NCBI RefSeq assembly: GCF_004962245.1
Contig: NZ_SUHQ01000010.1
Coordinates: 1 to 64,000 of the forward strand
Origin: Mesorhizobium sp.
Lineage (GTDB): Bacteria; Pseudomonadota; Alphaproteobacteria; Rhizobiales; Rhizobiaceae
DNA length: 64,000 nt
Direction of reading: 5' to 3'
In this document: positions 49,322-57,133 of the stretch, piece after piece
Layout of the letters: each line of letters opens with the position of its first letter
How positions within the stretch are numbered: position 1 is the first letter of the stretch
Notes under the pieces: model-generated
What the model was told of the DNA's origin: nothing
The model's input: only the letters and a program-made list of their open reading frames with translations
Databases searched by the model: none
Position numbers and translations under genes: made by a program

Positions 49322-50143
49322 TCAGTTGACCGGTTCCACCGGATGGCCGAGCCCGCGCCGGCCGGATCCCTGGGATCCGGATGATGGCTCGAGATCGGAA
49401 AAAATGCCCGTGAGCAGATCCGCCCATTTTCGCTGCCCGGCTTCGTCGGATATTTCATCGTTGCGGATTTCGATCATCGCGCAGGCAAGGCCGCGCGAGC
49501 GTGCGTGCCGCTCCAGCGTGAAATAGACGCGGTCGGCCGGCGAATAGGGTTCGTTGATACCGACATTGATGCCTGCGAGCCGCTTCAGCGCGGCAATCAG
49601 CGGTGACGCCAACCGGCGGTCCTCGTCATGAATGATGCCGATGTGCCAGGGCCGGCTCTTGCCCTTGTAGACAGGCGTGAAGGAATGGACGGATACCAGA
49701 CGGGTCTCCACTCCGCGCGCCAGCCTTTTGTCGATGATACTCGCGACCGCGTCATGGAAGGGCTGCCACGACAAGGCGATGCGCGCGGCGCGCTGCTTTT
49801 CCGACAGGCCGGCATTGCCCGGAATGGCCGTGGTTTCGCTGATCGCCGATATCAGGTCAGGCGCGTCGAGCGAGCGGTTGCAGTCGATCACCAGGCGCGA
49901 AATGCGGGTTTCGACCAGCGTCGCGTCAAGCGCCTCGGCCATGCGGCGGGCGACCGGCAGCGCGCCGGGATCCCAGGCGATGTGGCGGGAGAGCTCTTCG
50001 GCAGCAAGGCCGAGCGTTCCGAATTCCGGCGGCAGGAAGTTGGAGGCGTGATCGCAGGTCAGCACGAAAGGGCTTGATCCGCCCGAGTTCGTCACCCTCA
50101 CGGTTTCAGACGATGCAAGGCTGGCGGGCCGTGCTGTCTCCAT
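49322..50143 (-). CDS. N-formylglutamate amidohydrolase family protein (short form)
   Basis: 273 residues of the FGase family. TCDHASNFLPPEFG (His-x-Ser metal motif), HIAWDPGAL, RLVIDCNRSLDAPDL, SVHSFTPVYKG, PWHIGIIHDEDRRL and ACAMIEIRNDEI are conserved elements. This short form often occurs with amino-acid or amine catabolic genes. It is the first gene of the operon, transcribed away from the RpiR regulator. In the proposed pathway it could hydrolyse a gamma-glutamyl product such as gamma-glutamylglycine to glutamate and glycine. That activity is not established for this family. Confidence 0.87.
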   Translation of the reverse strand: METARPASLASSETVRVTNSGGSSPFVLTCDHASNFLPPEFGTLGLAAEELSRHIAWDPGALPVARRMAEALDATLVETRISRLVIDCNRSLDAPDLISAISETTAIPGNAGLSEKQRAARIALSWQPFHDAVASIIDKRLARGVETRLVSVHSFTPVYKGKSRPWHIGIIHDEDRRLASPLIAALKRLAGINVGINEPYSPADRVYFTLERHARSRGLACAMIEIRNDEISDEAGQRKWADLLTGIFSDLEPSSGSQGSGRRGLGHPVEPVN

Positions 50144-50222
50144 TGGTAGCAGTCCCCGGGGAGCGCTGTATCGTATGTTACGTATTTTGCCTCATTGCGT
50201 CCCTATGGATGATTTCATACAG

Positions 50223-50241
50223 TTTGACCGGTTTTGTCAAA
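50223..50241. promoter_or_regulatory. Probable RpiR operator between the regulator and the catabolic operon
   Basis: A perfect inverted repeat TTTGAC-N7-GTCAAA, 36 bases upstream of the RpiR start and about 80 bases upstream of the divergent amidohydrolase start. It is well placed to control both directions. Confidence 0.65.
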
Positions 50242-50277
50242 TGCGATTTCGGCAAAACAGCCAGGGGTGGGGAAAAG

Positions 50278-51105
50278 ATGATTTCCAGCATTGCCGAACT
50301 GATCTCGGACCGTATCGGCACGATGCCGGCAGGCGAGCGTCGCGCCGCACAGACGCTGATCGCCAACTACCCGCTGATCGGCCTGAAGACGGCCGCCGAG
50401 TTCTCAGCTGCCGCCGGCGTCTCCTCGCCGACGATCCTGCGTTTCGTCGCCCGGCTCGGCTTCCAGAATTACCCGGAATTCCAGTCAACGCTGCAGGACG
50501 AGCTGGCGGCGCAATTGCAGTCGCCGGCATCGCGGACGCTCAATCCGTCGTCGTTGGGCGGAAGCGCGGTGTCGCCGATGCTGGAGGCGACGCTCGACAA
50601 CATGCGCGAGACGTTCAGACACCTGTCCGACAAACAGCTTGCCGACATCGTCGCAAAGCTTGCCGACCGGCGCGGCAAGACGTACCTGATCGGCGGCCGC
50701 TTCACCGACCCGCTGGCACGCTACATGGCCGCCCACCTCGCCATCGTCCAGCCCAACGTCTTTCACCTGGCCGGGCAGGAGAGCATCTGGCGCGACCGGC
50801 TGATCGACATGGGCAAGCGCGACGTGCTGGTGATCTTCGACATCAGGCGCTACCAGGACAGCCTTGTCCGCTTTGCCGAAACGGCGCATCAGCGCGGCGT
50901 GCAGATCGTGCTGTTCACCGACCAGTGGCTGTCGCCGATCGCCCGCTTCGCCCGCCATGTCATCGCCGGGCGCACCGCCGTGCCCTCGGCCTGGGACTCC
51001 TCGGCGGCCCTTTTCGTCGTTGCCGAAACCCTGATCGGCGCCGTCACCCGGCAGCTCGAGGCCGACAGCGCCAAACGCATCCGCGAGTTGGAAAGCCTGC
51101 GGTAA
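50278..51105 (+). CDS. MurR/RpiR family transcriptional regulator
   Basis: 275 residues. The N-terminal HTH_6 domain (about 1-78) has LISDRIGTMPAGERRAAQTLIANYPLIGLKTAAEFSAAAGVSSPTILRFVARLGFQNYPEFQ. A SIS domain follows (about 120-250: GKTYLIGGRFTDPLARYMAAHLA, VLVIFDIRRYQDSLVRFAETAHQRGVQIVLFTD). ATG 50278 is preceded by GGGGAAAAG. RpiR regulators respond to phosphosugars or other small ligands. It is divergent from the FGase-permease-ligase-ALDH-ADH operon and likely controls it. Confidence 0.92.
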   Translation: MISSIAELISDRIGTMPAGERRAAQTLIANYPLIGLKTAAEFSAAAGVSSPTILRFVARLGFQNYPEFQSTLQDELAAQLQSPASRTLNPSSLGGSAVSPMLEATLDNMRETFRHLSDKQLADIVAKLADRRGKTYLIGGRFTDPLARYMAAHLAIVQPNVFHLAGQESIWRDRLIDMGKRDVLVIFDIRRYQDSLVRFAETAHQRGVQIVLFTDQWLSPIARFARHVIAGRTAVPSAWDSSAALFVVAETLIGAVTRQLEADSAKRIRELESLR

Positions 51106-51463
51106 AACCGACGCGACTTGAACCGGGACCTGCGGCTGGGGTCGTCCGGAACGCAGCGGCCCGCACCTGCGCTGTTGCGTGAGCACCTCAGGACATTGTT
51201 CTTACGCCCTGCCTTAAAAGGCAGACCACACTGCCCGAGCTCGCGATCAATCGATTGCTTTCTGACGGCAGTTATGCTATTGATTTAGATACGGTGCTGA
51301 TTTGCGCTGACGACCCGCCGTTAGGCGGGTTTTTCGTTTCGGCAGTGGACAAAGCGGCATGATTCTGCTATCAGCCGCCGCAATTCGTGGTGTAGCCCAC
51401 TGCGGAGGCTGGTGGCTATGGCCGTTTGCCTATTGATATCAAACCCGAAAGACAGGATTGCCC
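51106..51463 (+). other. Intergenic region with a possible small RNA and the rpsU leader
   Basis: 358 bases without a protein gene. A CTGCCTT/AGGCAG hairpin lies near 51210-51226. Between 51260 and 51334 is an AT-richer stretch (TATGCTATTGATTTAGATACGG) followed by a strong terminator, which could be a short RNA gene of about 50-70 nt or only the 3' end of the RpiR transcript. From 51390 to 51463 is the probable rpsU leader, in which TAGCC and GGCTA can pair around a GGAGG. Confidence 0.45.
51313..51334 (+). terminator. Rho-independent terminator
   Basis: ACCCGCC-GTTA-GGCGGGT followed by TTTT and then CG. It ends either the RpiR transcript 200 bases upstream or a short RNA starting near 51280, and it insulates rpsU. 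Confidence 0.88.
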
Positions 51464-51730
51464 GTGCAGGTACTCGTCCGCGACAACAATGTTGACCAGG
51501 CGCTTCGCGCGCTCAAGAAAAAGATGCAGCGCGAAGGCATCTTCCGCGAAATGAAGATGCGTGGACATTACGAGAAGCCTTCCGAGAAGCGCGCGCGTGA
51601 GAAGGCGGAAGCCGTTCGCCGCGCCCGCAAGCTGGCCCGCAAGCGCGCCCAGCGCGAAGGCCTGTTGCCGATGACGCCGCGCCCGGTGGCGGCCGGTGCT
51701 GCTGGTGCTCCGCGTCCGCCGCGGTTCTGA
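51464..51730 (+). CDS. rpsU: 30S ribosomal protein S21 (bS21)
   Basis: 88 residues. The basic helical protein begins [61 protein letters not shown] and ends with a Pro/Ala-rich tail, as in rhizobia. I start it at GTG 51464, which gives the universal MQVLVRDNN start; an in-frame TTG two codons upstream is less likely. S21 sits near the mRNA exit and helps initiation. A clear terminator follows at 51765. Confidence 0.96.
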   Translation: MQVLVRDNNVDQALRALKKKMQREGIFREMKMRGHYEKPSEKRAREKAEAVRRARKLARKRAQREGLLPMTPRPVAAGAAGAPRPPRF

Positions 51731-51764
51731 CGTCAATTTTTCGTCCTTTTCGAAGGATACCCGG

Positions 51765-51797
51765 GGTGGCGCGATGCGTAATCGCCGCCACCTTTTT
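51765..51797 (+). terminator. Rho-independent terminator of rpsU
   Basis: GGTGGCGCGA pairs with TCGCCGCCACC (one bulged C) around a 7-base loop and runs into TTTTT, 35 bases after the rpsU stop. Confidence 0.87.
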
Positions 51798-51877
51798 GTT
51801 TTGAATTCGATCTGGTTCGGGGAGGCCGGTTCGAAGAGAGAACCTGACGGCGCGGCGGCAGTGAGGACAGAGCAGAC

Positions 51878-52723
51878 ATGAACGCAACAAGCCTGGAGCG
51901 CAGAACCGCAATGCGCGGCTTCGCCCTGACGGCAGCCCTACTTTCTGGCCTGGTGCTTGCCGGCTGCCAGACAGCCCCGACCGCCGGATTCAACAACATC
52001 GACAAGGCACAAGGGTCGGCCGAGAACATTTCCTCGCTATCGGCCGTGATCCAGCGCAGCCCCCAGGATCCGGAAGGCTACAATGTGCGCGGCTCGGCCT
52101 ATGGCCGCGGCGGCCAGTACCAGGCGGCACTCAAGGACTTCAACACCGCCATCCAACTCAATCCGAATTTCTACCAGGCCTATTCGAACCGCGCTCTCAT
52201 CCATCGCTTCCTCGGCGACCAGGCGGCCGCACTTGCCGACTACAACCACTCGATCCAGATCAATTCCAACTATGACGCCGCTTATATCGGCCGTGGCAAT
52301 CTCTACCGCAGGGCCGGCCGCACCCAGGAAGCATTCAACGATTTCCAGAAGGCGATCCAGCTCGACACCACAGATGCCCGCGCCTACCACAATCGCGGCC
52401 TGATCTATCAGAGCCAGGGCCAGCATGCCTTCGCCATCGAGGATTTCTCGACCGCCATCTCCCTGGCACCGGACGCCGCCGAGCCCTATAATGGCCGCGG
52501 CCTTTCCTACCTCGCCACGAACGACGAGGACAATGCCTTCGCGGACATCAACATGGCGATCAAGCTCGACGGCAAGAACGCCGAGGCTTGGTCCAACCAG
52601 GCGCTGATCTACGAACGGCGCGGCGACAAGGTGAAGGCGGCGAAATCCTACCGCGAGGCCGTGCGCCTCAACCCCACCTACCAGCCGGCCAAGGATGGCC
52701 TGGCGCGCACCGGCGCCGGCTGA
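51878..52723 (+). CDS. Tetratricopeptide repeat lipoprotein (NlpI-like)
   Basis: 281 residues. After a basic start and a hydrophobic segment comes the lipobox VLAGC (lipid Cys near residue 28), so it should be an outer- or inner-membrane lipoprotein. From about residue 60 there are six TPR units, each with the pattern AYxNRGLIYxxxGxxxxAxxDFxxAIxLxP (for example YNVRGSAYGRGGQYQAALKDF and AYHNRGLIYQSQGQHAFAIEDF). Such proteins are adaptors for peptidoglycan enzymes or protein complexes. ATG 51878 has GAGG upstream; ATG 51911 is an alternative that still keeps the lipobox. Confidence 0.9.
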   Translation: MNATSLERRTAMRGFALTAALLSGLVLAGCQTAPTAGFNNIDKAQGSAENISSLSAVIQRSPQDPEGYNVRGSAYGRGGQYQAALKDFNTAIQLNPNFYQAYSNRALIHRFLGDQAAALADYNHSIQINSNYDAAYIGRGNLYRRAGRTQEAFNDFQKAIQLDTTDARAYHNRGLIYQSQGQHAFAIEDFSTAISLAPDAAEPYNGRGLSYLATNDEDNAFADINMAIKLDGKNAEAWSNQALIYERRGDKVKAAKSYREAVRLNPTYQPAKDGLARTGAG

Positions 52724-52795
52724 CCGGCGGCGTCCGGCCTGATATGGCAGGCCTGCCGCTTGGCATGCCTTCGAAACGATCGAGGACTGCGCATT

Positions 52796-52913
52796 AAAGC
52801 GCATCGCATGTAATGGAATTCATGCGATGTGCTTCTAGTTTTTGTTTTTATGCATGTCGTTGTCCCAAACCGCTACGCGCCCTCGGTTCAAGACTTTTGG
52901 GCGACATGCGTTA
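52796..52913. repeat. Dispersed palindromic repeat of a second family, copy 1
   Basis: Matches 59537-59641. It begins AAAGCGCATCGCAT, forms the hairpin GCGCATCGCAT/ATGCGATGTGC, then has a T-rich bridge (TTTTGTTTTTATGCATGTCGTT), CCCAAACCGCT, and ends TTTTGGGCGACATGCGTTA. It is about 118 bases, 13 longer than copy 2 because of added bases near 52880-52890. It lies about 90 bases upstream of the DUF992 gene. Similar elements are, as I recall, common in Mesorhizobium intergenic regions. Confidence 0.82.
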
Positions 52914-52999
52914 ACGCTCGCCTTGATCGCGCCAAGTTTTCGGCGGAACGCTCGCGACGCTTAGCCGTTGTTCAAGGCAATTCGCGAAAGGACCCTCCC

Positions 53000-53473
53000 A
53001 TGATCAAGAAACTCGCCTGCGCCGCCGGCCTCGCCGCTACGGTTCTCGCCGCCCCTGCCAGCGCGGGCAGGCTTCAGCTCGGCGTGCTCGACTGCACCAT
53101 CGACGGTGGCACCGGCTATATCGTCACGTCCAACAAAGGCGTGACCTGCACCTTTCGCCCCCATCATGGCGGCCCTTCCGAAGCCTATACCGGGGTCATT
53201 TCCAAGCTTGGCGTCGACGTCGGCAAGACGCATCAGGGCGAATTGATATGGGCGGTTCTGGCAGCCACCGGCAACCGTGCTTCCGGCGATCTTGCCGGCA
53301 GCTACTATGGCGTCAACGCCGAGGCCAGCGTGGTGACCGGCGGCGGTGCCAACCTTCTGGTCGGCGGATTGAACAGCGCCTTTTCGCTGCAGCCTCTCAA
53401 CGTACAGGCGCAGACCGGCGTCAACCTGGCGGTCGCCGTCACGTCGCTGGAGCTGATCCACTCGTACAAATAA
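53000..53473 (+). CDS. DUF992 domain-containing secreted protein
   Basis: 157 residues. Signal peptide MIKKLACAAGLAATVLAAPASA, then GRLQLGVLDCTIDGGTGYIVTSNKGVTCTFRPHHGG, EAYTGVISKLGVDVGKTHQGELIWAVLA and GANLLVGGLNSAFSLQPLNVQAQTGVNLAVAV, which match DUF992 periplasmic or exported proteins of rhizobia. The two cysteines (in VLDCTI and VTCTF) probably pair. No function is known. ATG 53000 starts the signal peptide; the frame continuing back to 52829 is rejected because it lies in the repeat. Confidence 0.9.
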   Translation: MIKKLACAAGLAATVLAAPASAGRLQLGVLDCTIDGGTGYIVTSNKGVTCTFRPHHGGPSEAYTGVISKLGVDVGKTHQGELIWAVLAATGNRASGDLAGSYYGVNAEASVVTGGGANLLVGGLNSAFSLQPLNVQAQTGVNLAVAVTSLELIHSYK

Positions 53474-53571
53474 GCGGCATAGCGTGGCTCTGAGCGCGGC
53501 GCGGAACAGGATAAGACGTTCCGCGCCGCATGATTTTGTGGGGACGCAGAGGATTCAGCTATCCGTGCCGA

Positions 53572-54798
53572 TCATTCCGCGCGCAGCGCTTCGATCGGCT
53601 GTAGGCTTGCGGCCTTGCGGGCGGGATAATAGCCGAAGAAGACGCCTACAGCCGCCGCAAAGCCGACAGCCAGCAGGACGGCGCTGAGGTCGATGATCAC
53701 CGGCCATTGGGCGATAGAGCCAACAGCGATTGCCGCAGCAATCCCGATAGCCGCACCTAGAATACCGCCGAGCAAGGCCAGCGTTGCGGCCTCAACGAGA
53801 AACTGGGCAAGGATATCTCGCCGTCGCGCGCCGACCGCAAGCCGCAGTCCGATCTCGCGGACCCGCTCCGTCACCGTCACCAGCATGATGTTCATGATGC
53901 CGATCCCGCCCACCACCAGCGAGATTGAGGCCACCGCCGAAAGCAGCAGCGACACCACGCGCGTGGTCGAACCCTCGACATTCGCAGCTTCGGCGAGGTT
54001 GCTCACGATGAAGCTGTCTTCCTGACCCGTCCGCAACCGGTGGCGCTGCCACAGAAGGTCGCGGATAGCTGCCATCGTGGCCTCGGCCGAGGCCCAATCG
54101 GCGAACTTAACCGTGATGTTGTGGACGAAGGTCGGATTGGCACGGCTCGTGCCGATGAACTGACGTCGCGCCGTCCTCAGCGGCACAAGTGCGATATCGT
54201 CCTGATCATCGCCCCATACGCTCTGGCCCTTCCGCTCCAGCAGTCCGATCACCGTGAACGGCACCTCGCGGATGCGGATCGCGGCGCCTAGCGGGTCGGC
54301 TTTTCCGAACAACTTCTGCCGCATCGTCGTTCCGAGGAGCACCACGTTGGCGACGCGGTTGTTGTCCTCCGGGGTCATCTCCTGCCCGGCAGTAACCCGC
54401 CACTCGCGCGCTGAGAAATATCCCGGCGTCACGCCGCGAAGCACGCCTTGCCAATTGGCGGAGCCGATCGTGAACTGCTCGCGGGCGTGGAGGAGTGGCG
54501 CCGCCACCACGACGCCGGGGATTTCCATTCCGATCGCCGCCGCGTCCTCTTCACTCAGCCGCGGCGCGCCACCGGCCCCAAGCCGGACACTGCCCATCTT
54601 CGCACTGCCTGGACTGATGCTGATGAGATTGGCGCCGAGGCTGCGGATCTGGGCTGCGATGCGTTCGCGTGCACCAACCCCGATCGCGATCATCACCACG
54701 ACGGCGGCGACGCCGATGATGATGCCCAACATGGTGAGCGCGCTGCGCAGATGATGGGAGCGTAATGACCGCAGGGCCGTTCTTGTGCTACCGGACAT
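53572..54798 (-). CDS. ABC transporter permease of the MacB/FtsX type
   Basis: 408 residues with the MacB topology: an N-terminal helix (LRSALTMLGIIIGVAAVVVMIAIGVGARERI), a large periplasmic domain (about 45-280) and three C-terminal helices (SAVASISLVVGGIGIMNIMLVTVTERVREIGLRLAVGARRRDIL onward), ending YYPARKAASLQPIEALRAE. Unlike E. coli MacB the ATPase is a separate chain, encoded just upstream with an 11-base overlap. With MacA and an outer-membrane channel this mechanotransmission pump pushes periplasmic substrates such as peptides, lipopeptides or macrolides out of the cell. ATG 54798 is set by the overlap. Confidence 0.93.
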   Translation of the reverse strand: MSGSTRTALRSLRSHHLRSALTMLGIIIGVAAVVVMIAIGVGARERIAAQIRSLGANLISISPGSAKMGSVRLGAGGAPRLSEEDAAAIGMEIPGVVVAAPLLHAREQFTIGSANWQGVLRGVTPGYFSAREWRVTAGQEMTPEDNNRVANVVLLGTTMRQKLFGKADPLGAAIRIREVPFTVIGLLERKGQSVWGDDQDDIALVPLRTARRQFIGTSRANPTFVHNITVKFADWASAEATMAAIRDLLWQRHRLRTGQEDSFIVSNLAEAANVEGSTTRVVSLLLSAVASISLVVGGIGIMNIMLVTVTERVREIGLRLAVGARRRDILAQFLVEAATLALLGGILGAAIGIAAAIAVGSIAQWPVIIDLSAVLLAVGFAAAVGVFFGYYPARKAASLQPIEALRAE

Positions 54799-55531
54799 TG
54801 TTGTAAGCCAGCGATAGATGGCGAGTGTTACCCAAAGATCGGGCCTGTTGCGCGACAGGGGTGTCGGACACAACGCGACCGTCTCGAAAGGCCACAATGC
54901 GATCGGCATGGGCAGCTATCTCGGCCTCATGGGTGACCAGCACAATGGTCAGGCCCTCTCCATTGAGGTGGCGGAAAATTGCCATGATCTCCAGCCCGGT
55001 CTGGCTGTCGAGCGCACCGGTGGGTTCATCGGCGAGCAGAAGCAAAGGCTCCGTCACCAGAGCACGGGCAATGGCAACGCGCTGCTGTTGTCCGCCCGAG
55101 AGTTCGGCAGGAGTATGTCTGGCCCGATCGGCGAGCCCTACTTTGGCCAGCATCGCCAGGGCTGCGCGCCGCCGTTCTCCAGCCCACATGCGGCGATAGA
55201 CAAGCGGCAGTTCCACATTTTCCAATGCGCTGGCCCGCGGCAGCAGATTGAACGACTGAAACACGAAACCGATATTGCGATTGCGGATCGCGGCGAGCTC
55301 GTCGTGATGGAGTCCGCCGACGTAAACCCCGTTCAGCCGATAGCGACCTTCGCTGGGGCTGTCGAGACAGCCCAGAATGTTCATGAAGGTAGACTTGCCC
55401 GACCCCGAAGGTCCGACCACCGCGATGAATTCGCCTCGTTGAATCGTCATGCTCACGCCTTCGAGCGCCCACACCGGGCCTCCGCCAACTCTGTAGCAAT
55501 GGCGCAGCCGGTCGATTTCGATCAGGGCCAT
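54788..55531 (-). CDS. ABC transporter ATP-binding protein of the LolD/MacB type
   Basis: 247 residues. Walker A GPSGSGKST, Q-loop FQSFNLLPRASALENVELPL, signature LSGGQQQRVAIARAL, Walker B LLLLADEPTGALDSQTG and the H-loop LVTHEAEIA are all typical of the MacB/LolD group. ATG 55531 lies 7 bases after the MacA stop, and the C-terminus overlaps the permease start. Residues upstream of this ATG (to 55603) would overlap macA and are rejected. Confidence 0.94.
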   Translation of the reverse strand: MALIEIDRLRHCYRVGGGPVWALEGVSMTIQRGEFIAVVGPSGSGKSTFMNILGCLDSPSEGRYRLNGVYVGGLHHDELAAIRNRNIGFVFQSFNLLPRASALENVELPLVYRRMWAGERRRAALAMLAKVGLADRARHTPAELSGGQQQRVAIARALVTEPLLLLADEPTGALDSQTGLEIMAIFRHLNGEGLTIVLVTHEAEIAAHADRIVAFRDGRVVSDTPVAQQARSLGNTRHLSLAYNNVR

Positions 55532-55538
55532 GGATGCC

Positions 55539-56993
55539 TCACCGCAGCCGGAACTTGACCAGGACTGAAGACGCGTCATCGTCCCGACGCGGAGCAGTGG
55601 CAAGCCCTATAAGGACCTGCTGCCCCTCGGTCAGGTCGCCTGCCTGCACCTCCGTCGCACGACCGTCGGTGATTCCAAGCCGGAGCGAAACCAGCTTCGG
55701 CTCGCGGTCTGGCCCAATTACAAAGACCTCGCCCGGGCTTCCTGCCTCTACGCCCGTTTCGGCAATGGCCGGCGCGGTTGAGCGCGCCTCGTCCCCGGTA
55801 TCACTCGGCGGCCGGAAACGCAGAGCCGCATTGGGCACTTTCAAGATGCCCTGTCGCTTAGCCACTACCACGCTCAGATTGGCGGTCATGCCCGGCAACA
55901 GCAGCTCATCGGAATTTTCCGTGCCGACCACCACGACGTATGTGACGACATTTTGAACGACCTGCGGCGCTTTGCGTATCTGCTTGACCGTGCCGGTGAA
56001 AACTCGGTCTGGATAGGCATCGGCGGTGAAAGTAACCGGCTGCCCAAGCGCAAAACGGCTGATATCGGCTTCCACCACCGAAGCCTCCACCTGCATCTCA
56101 GTCAGGTCCTGGGCTATGGTGAACAGGATCGGTGTCTGCAGGCTAGCCGCAAGGGTCTGACCGCCACTGACGGCGCGATCGACCACAGTGCCGGTGACCG
56201 GCGCGCGTACATAGGTGCGGTCAAGATCGATTTGGGCCTGCTGAAGCATCGCTTCCTTCTGCTTCACCTGGGCAAGCGTGTTGGCGAGCTCCGCTTCGGC
56301 CATGTTGAGTGTCGCCTTGGCGGCTCGAACGGCTGCCGATTGCGACAGTTCCTCCGCCTGGGCGGCAGTCGCCTGCGCCTTGGCAGAATTGTGCTCGGTA
56401 TTCTCCCGCTCCCATTCACCCAGCGCGATGATCTTCTGCTTGGCCAGGGAACGCTTGCGGTTCACTTCCTGCGCCGCACCATCGAGCGCGATTTCGGCGC
56501 GTGCAGTCTGTGCCGCGGCAGAATCATATCTGGCCGCGGCGGTCTCCATCTCTGCCCTGGCCCGCTCGATCTGGGCCCGCTGCACGGAAACCTGCGTTTG
56601 GGCCATCTCCCGTTCGGCAAGGGCTTGCGCTACTCTCGCTTCGTAAATTTCCGGCTCAACCCGGGCTATGACCTGGCCTTTGGTGACCTTGGAGTTGAAG
56701 TCGACATAGAGTTCCTTCACCCGACCCGAGAGCTGAGAACCGACTTCCACCATAACCAGTGCGTTCAGCGTGCCAGCCGCCTGCACCGTTGTGACGATAT
56801 CGCCGCGCTCCACGGCTTGCGAGCGATAGGCGAGGGTATCGGGCCTGATGGAGGACGGTTTGAGCAGAGCTGAGAGGTGATTGAAGGCCGACAAAACCTG
56901 GCCGGAAGTCGCCGATGGCGTCGGTCCCGTTGAACTCCCGGGCGTCACGGCCGCGCCGAGGATTGCCGTAACGAACAGAATGCTGCGCATCAT
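55539..56993 (-). CDS. Periplasmic adaptor (membrane fusion) protein, MacA/HlyD type
   Basis: 484 residues. An N-terminal hydrophobic segment (MMRSILFVTAILGAAVTPG) acts as signal or anchor. The lipoyl half-motif QAAGTLNALVMVEVGSQLSGRVKELYVDFNSKVTKGQVIARVEPEIYEARV is at about 70-120. A long coiled coil follows (about 120-250, rich in A, E, Q, R), then the second lipoyl half TYVRAPVTGTVVDRAVSGGQTLAASLQTP, a beta-barrel domain and a membrane-proximal domain. It links the ABC permease to an outer-membrane channel. The hairpin of about 240 residues is longer than in many MacA proteins. ATGATG gives two possible starts. Confidence 0.93.
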   Translation of the reverse strand: MMRSILFVTAILGAAVTPGSSTGPTPSATSGQVLSAFNHLSALLKPSSIRPDTLAYRSQAVERGDIVTTVQAAGTLNALVMVEVGSQLSGRVKELYVDFNSKVTKGQVIARVEPEIYEARVAQALAEREMAQTQVSVQRAQIERARAEMETAAARYDSAAAQTARAEIALDGAAQEVNRKRSLAKQKIIALGEWERENTEHNSAKAQATAAQAEELSQSAAVRAAKATLNMAEAELANTLAQVKQKEAMLQQAQIDLDRTYVRAPVTGTVVDRAVSGGQTLAASLQTPILFTIAQDLTEMQVEASVVEADISRFALGQPVTFTADAYPDRVFTGTVKQIRKAPQVVQNVVTYVVVVGTENSDELLLPGMTANLSVVVAKRQGILKVPNAALRFRPPSDTGDEARSTAPAIAETGVEAGSPGEVFVIGPDREPKLVSLRLGITDGRATEVQAGDLTEGQQVLIGLATAPRRDDDASSVLVKFRLR

Positions 56994-57009
56994 GTTCTGA
57001 CCATCTCCA

Positions 57010-57040
57010 AGTCGGAAGGGAAAGGTAATCCCTTCCGACT
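57010..57040. repeat. Perfect 12-bp inverted repeat upstream of the macA-like gene
   Basis: AGTCGGAAGGGA (57010-57021), a 7-base loop and the exact complement (57029-57040). On the minus strand the stem ends about 10 bases before the probable ribosome binding site (GGAG) of the macA-like gene and lies about 95 bases after the peptide gene. No T run follows on the minus strand. It may act as an attenuator or mRNA-processing stem that separates high peptide output from lower pump output. Confidence 0.7.
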
Positions 57041-57133
57041 TTAATCTGTTCTTGGCATATATAATTTACTCCACCTATATGACAAGACTATCAGAAGCCC
57101 GTCGTATAGATGAATATTGTATGGTTCTGGATA

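Noticed and set aside
51106..51334. 4.5S (SRP) RNA or tmRNA gene before rpsU
   Set aside because: The conserved SRP tetraloop region and tmRNA features are absent; only a short terminator-ended stretch is seen.
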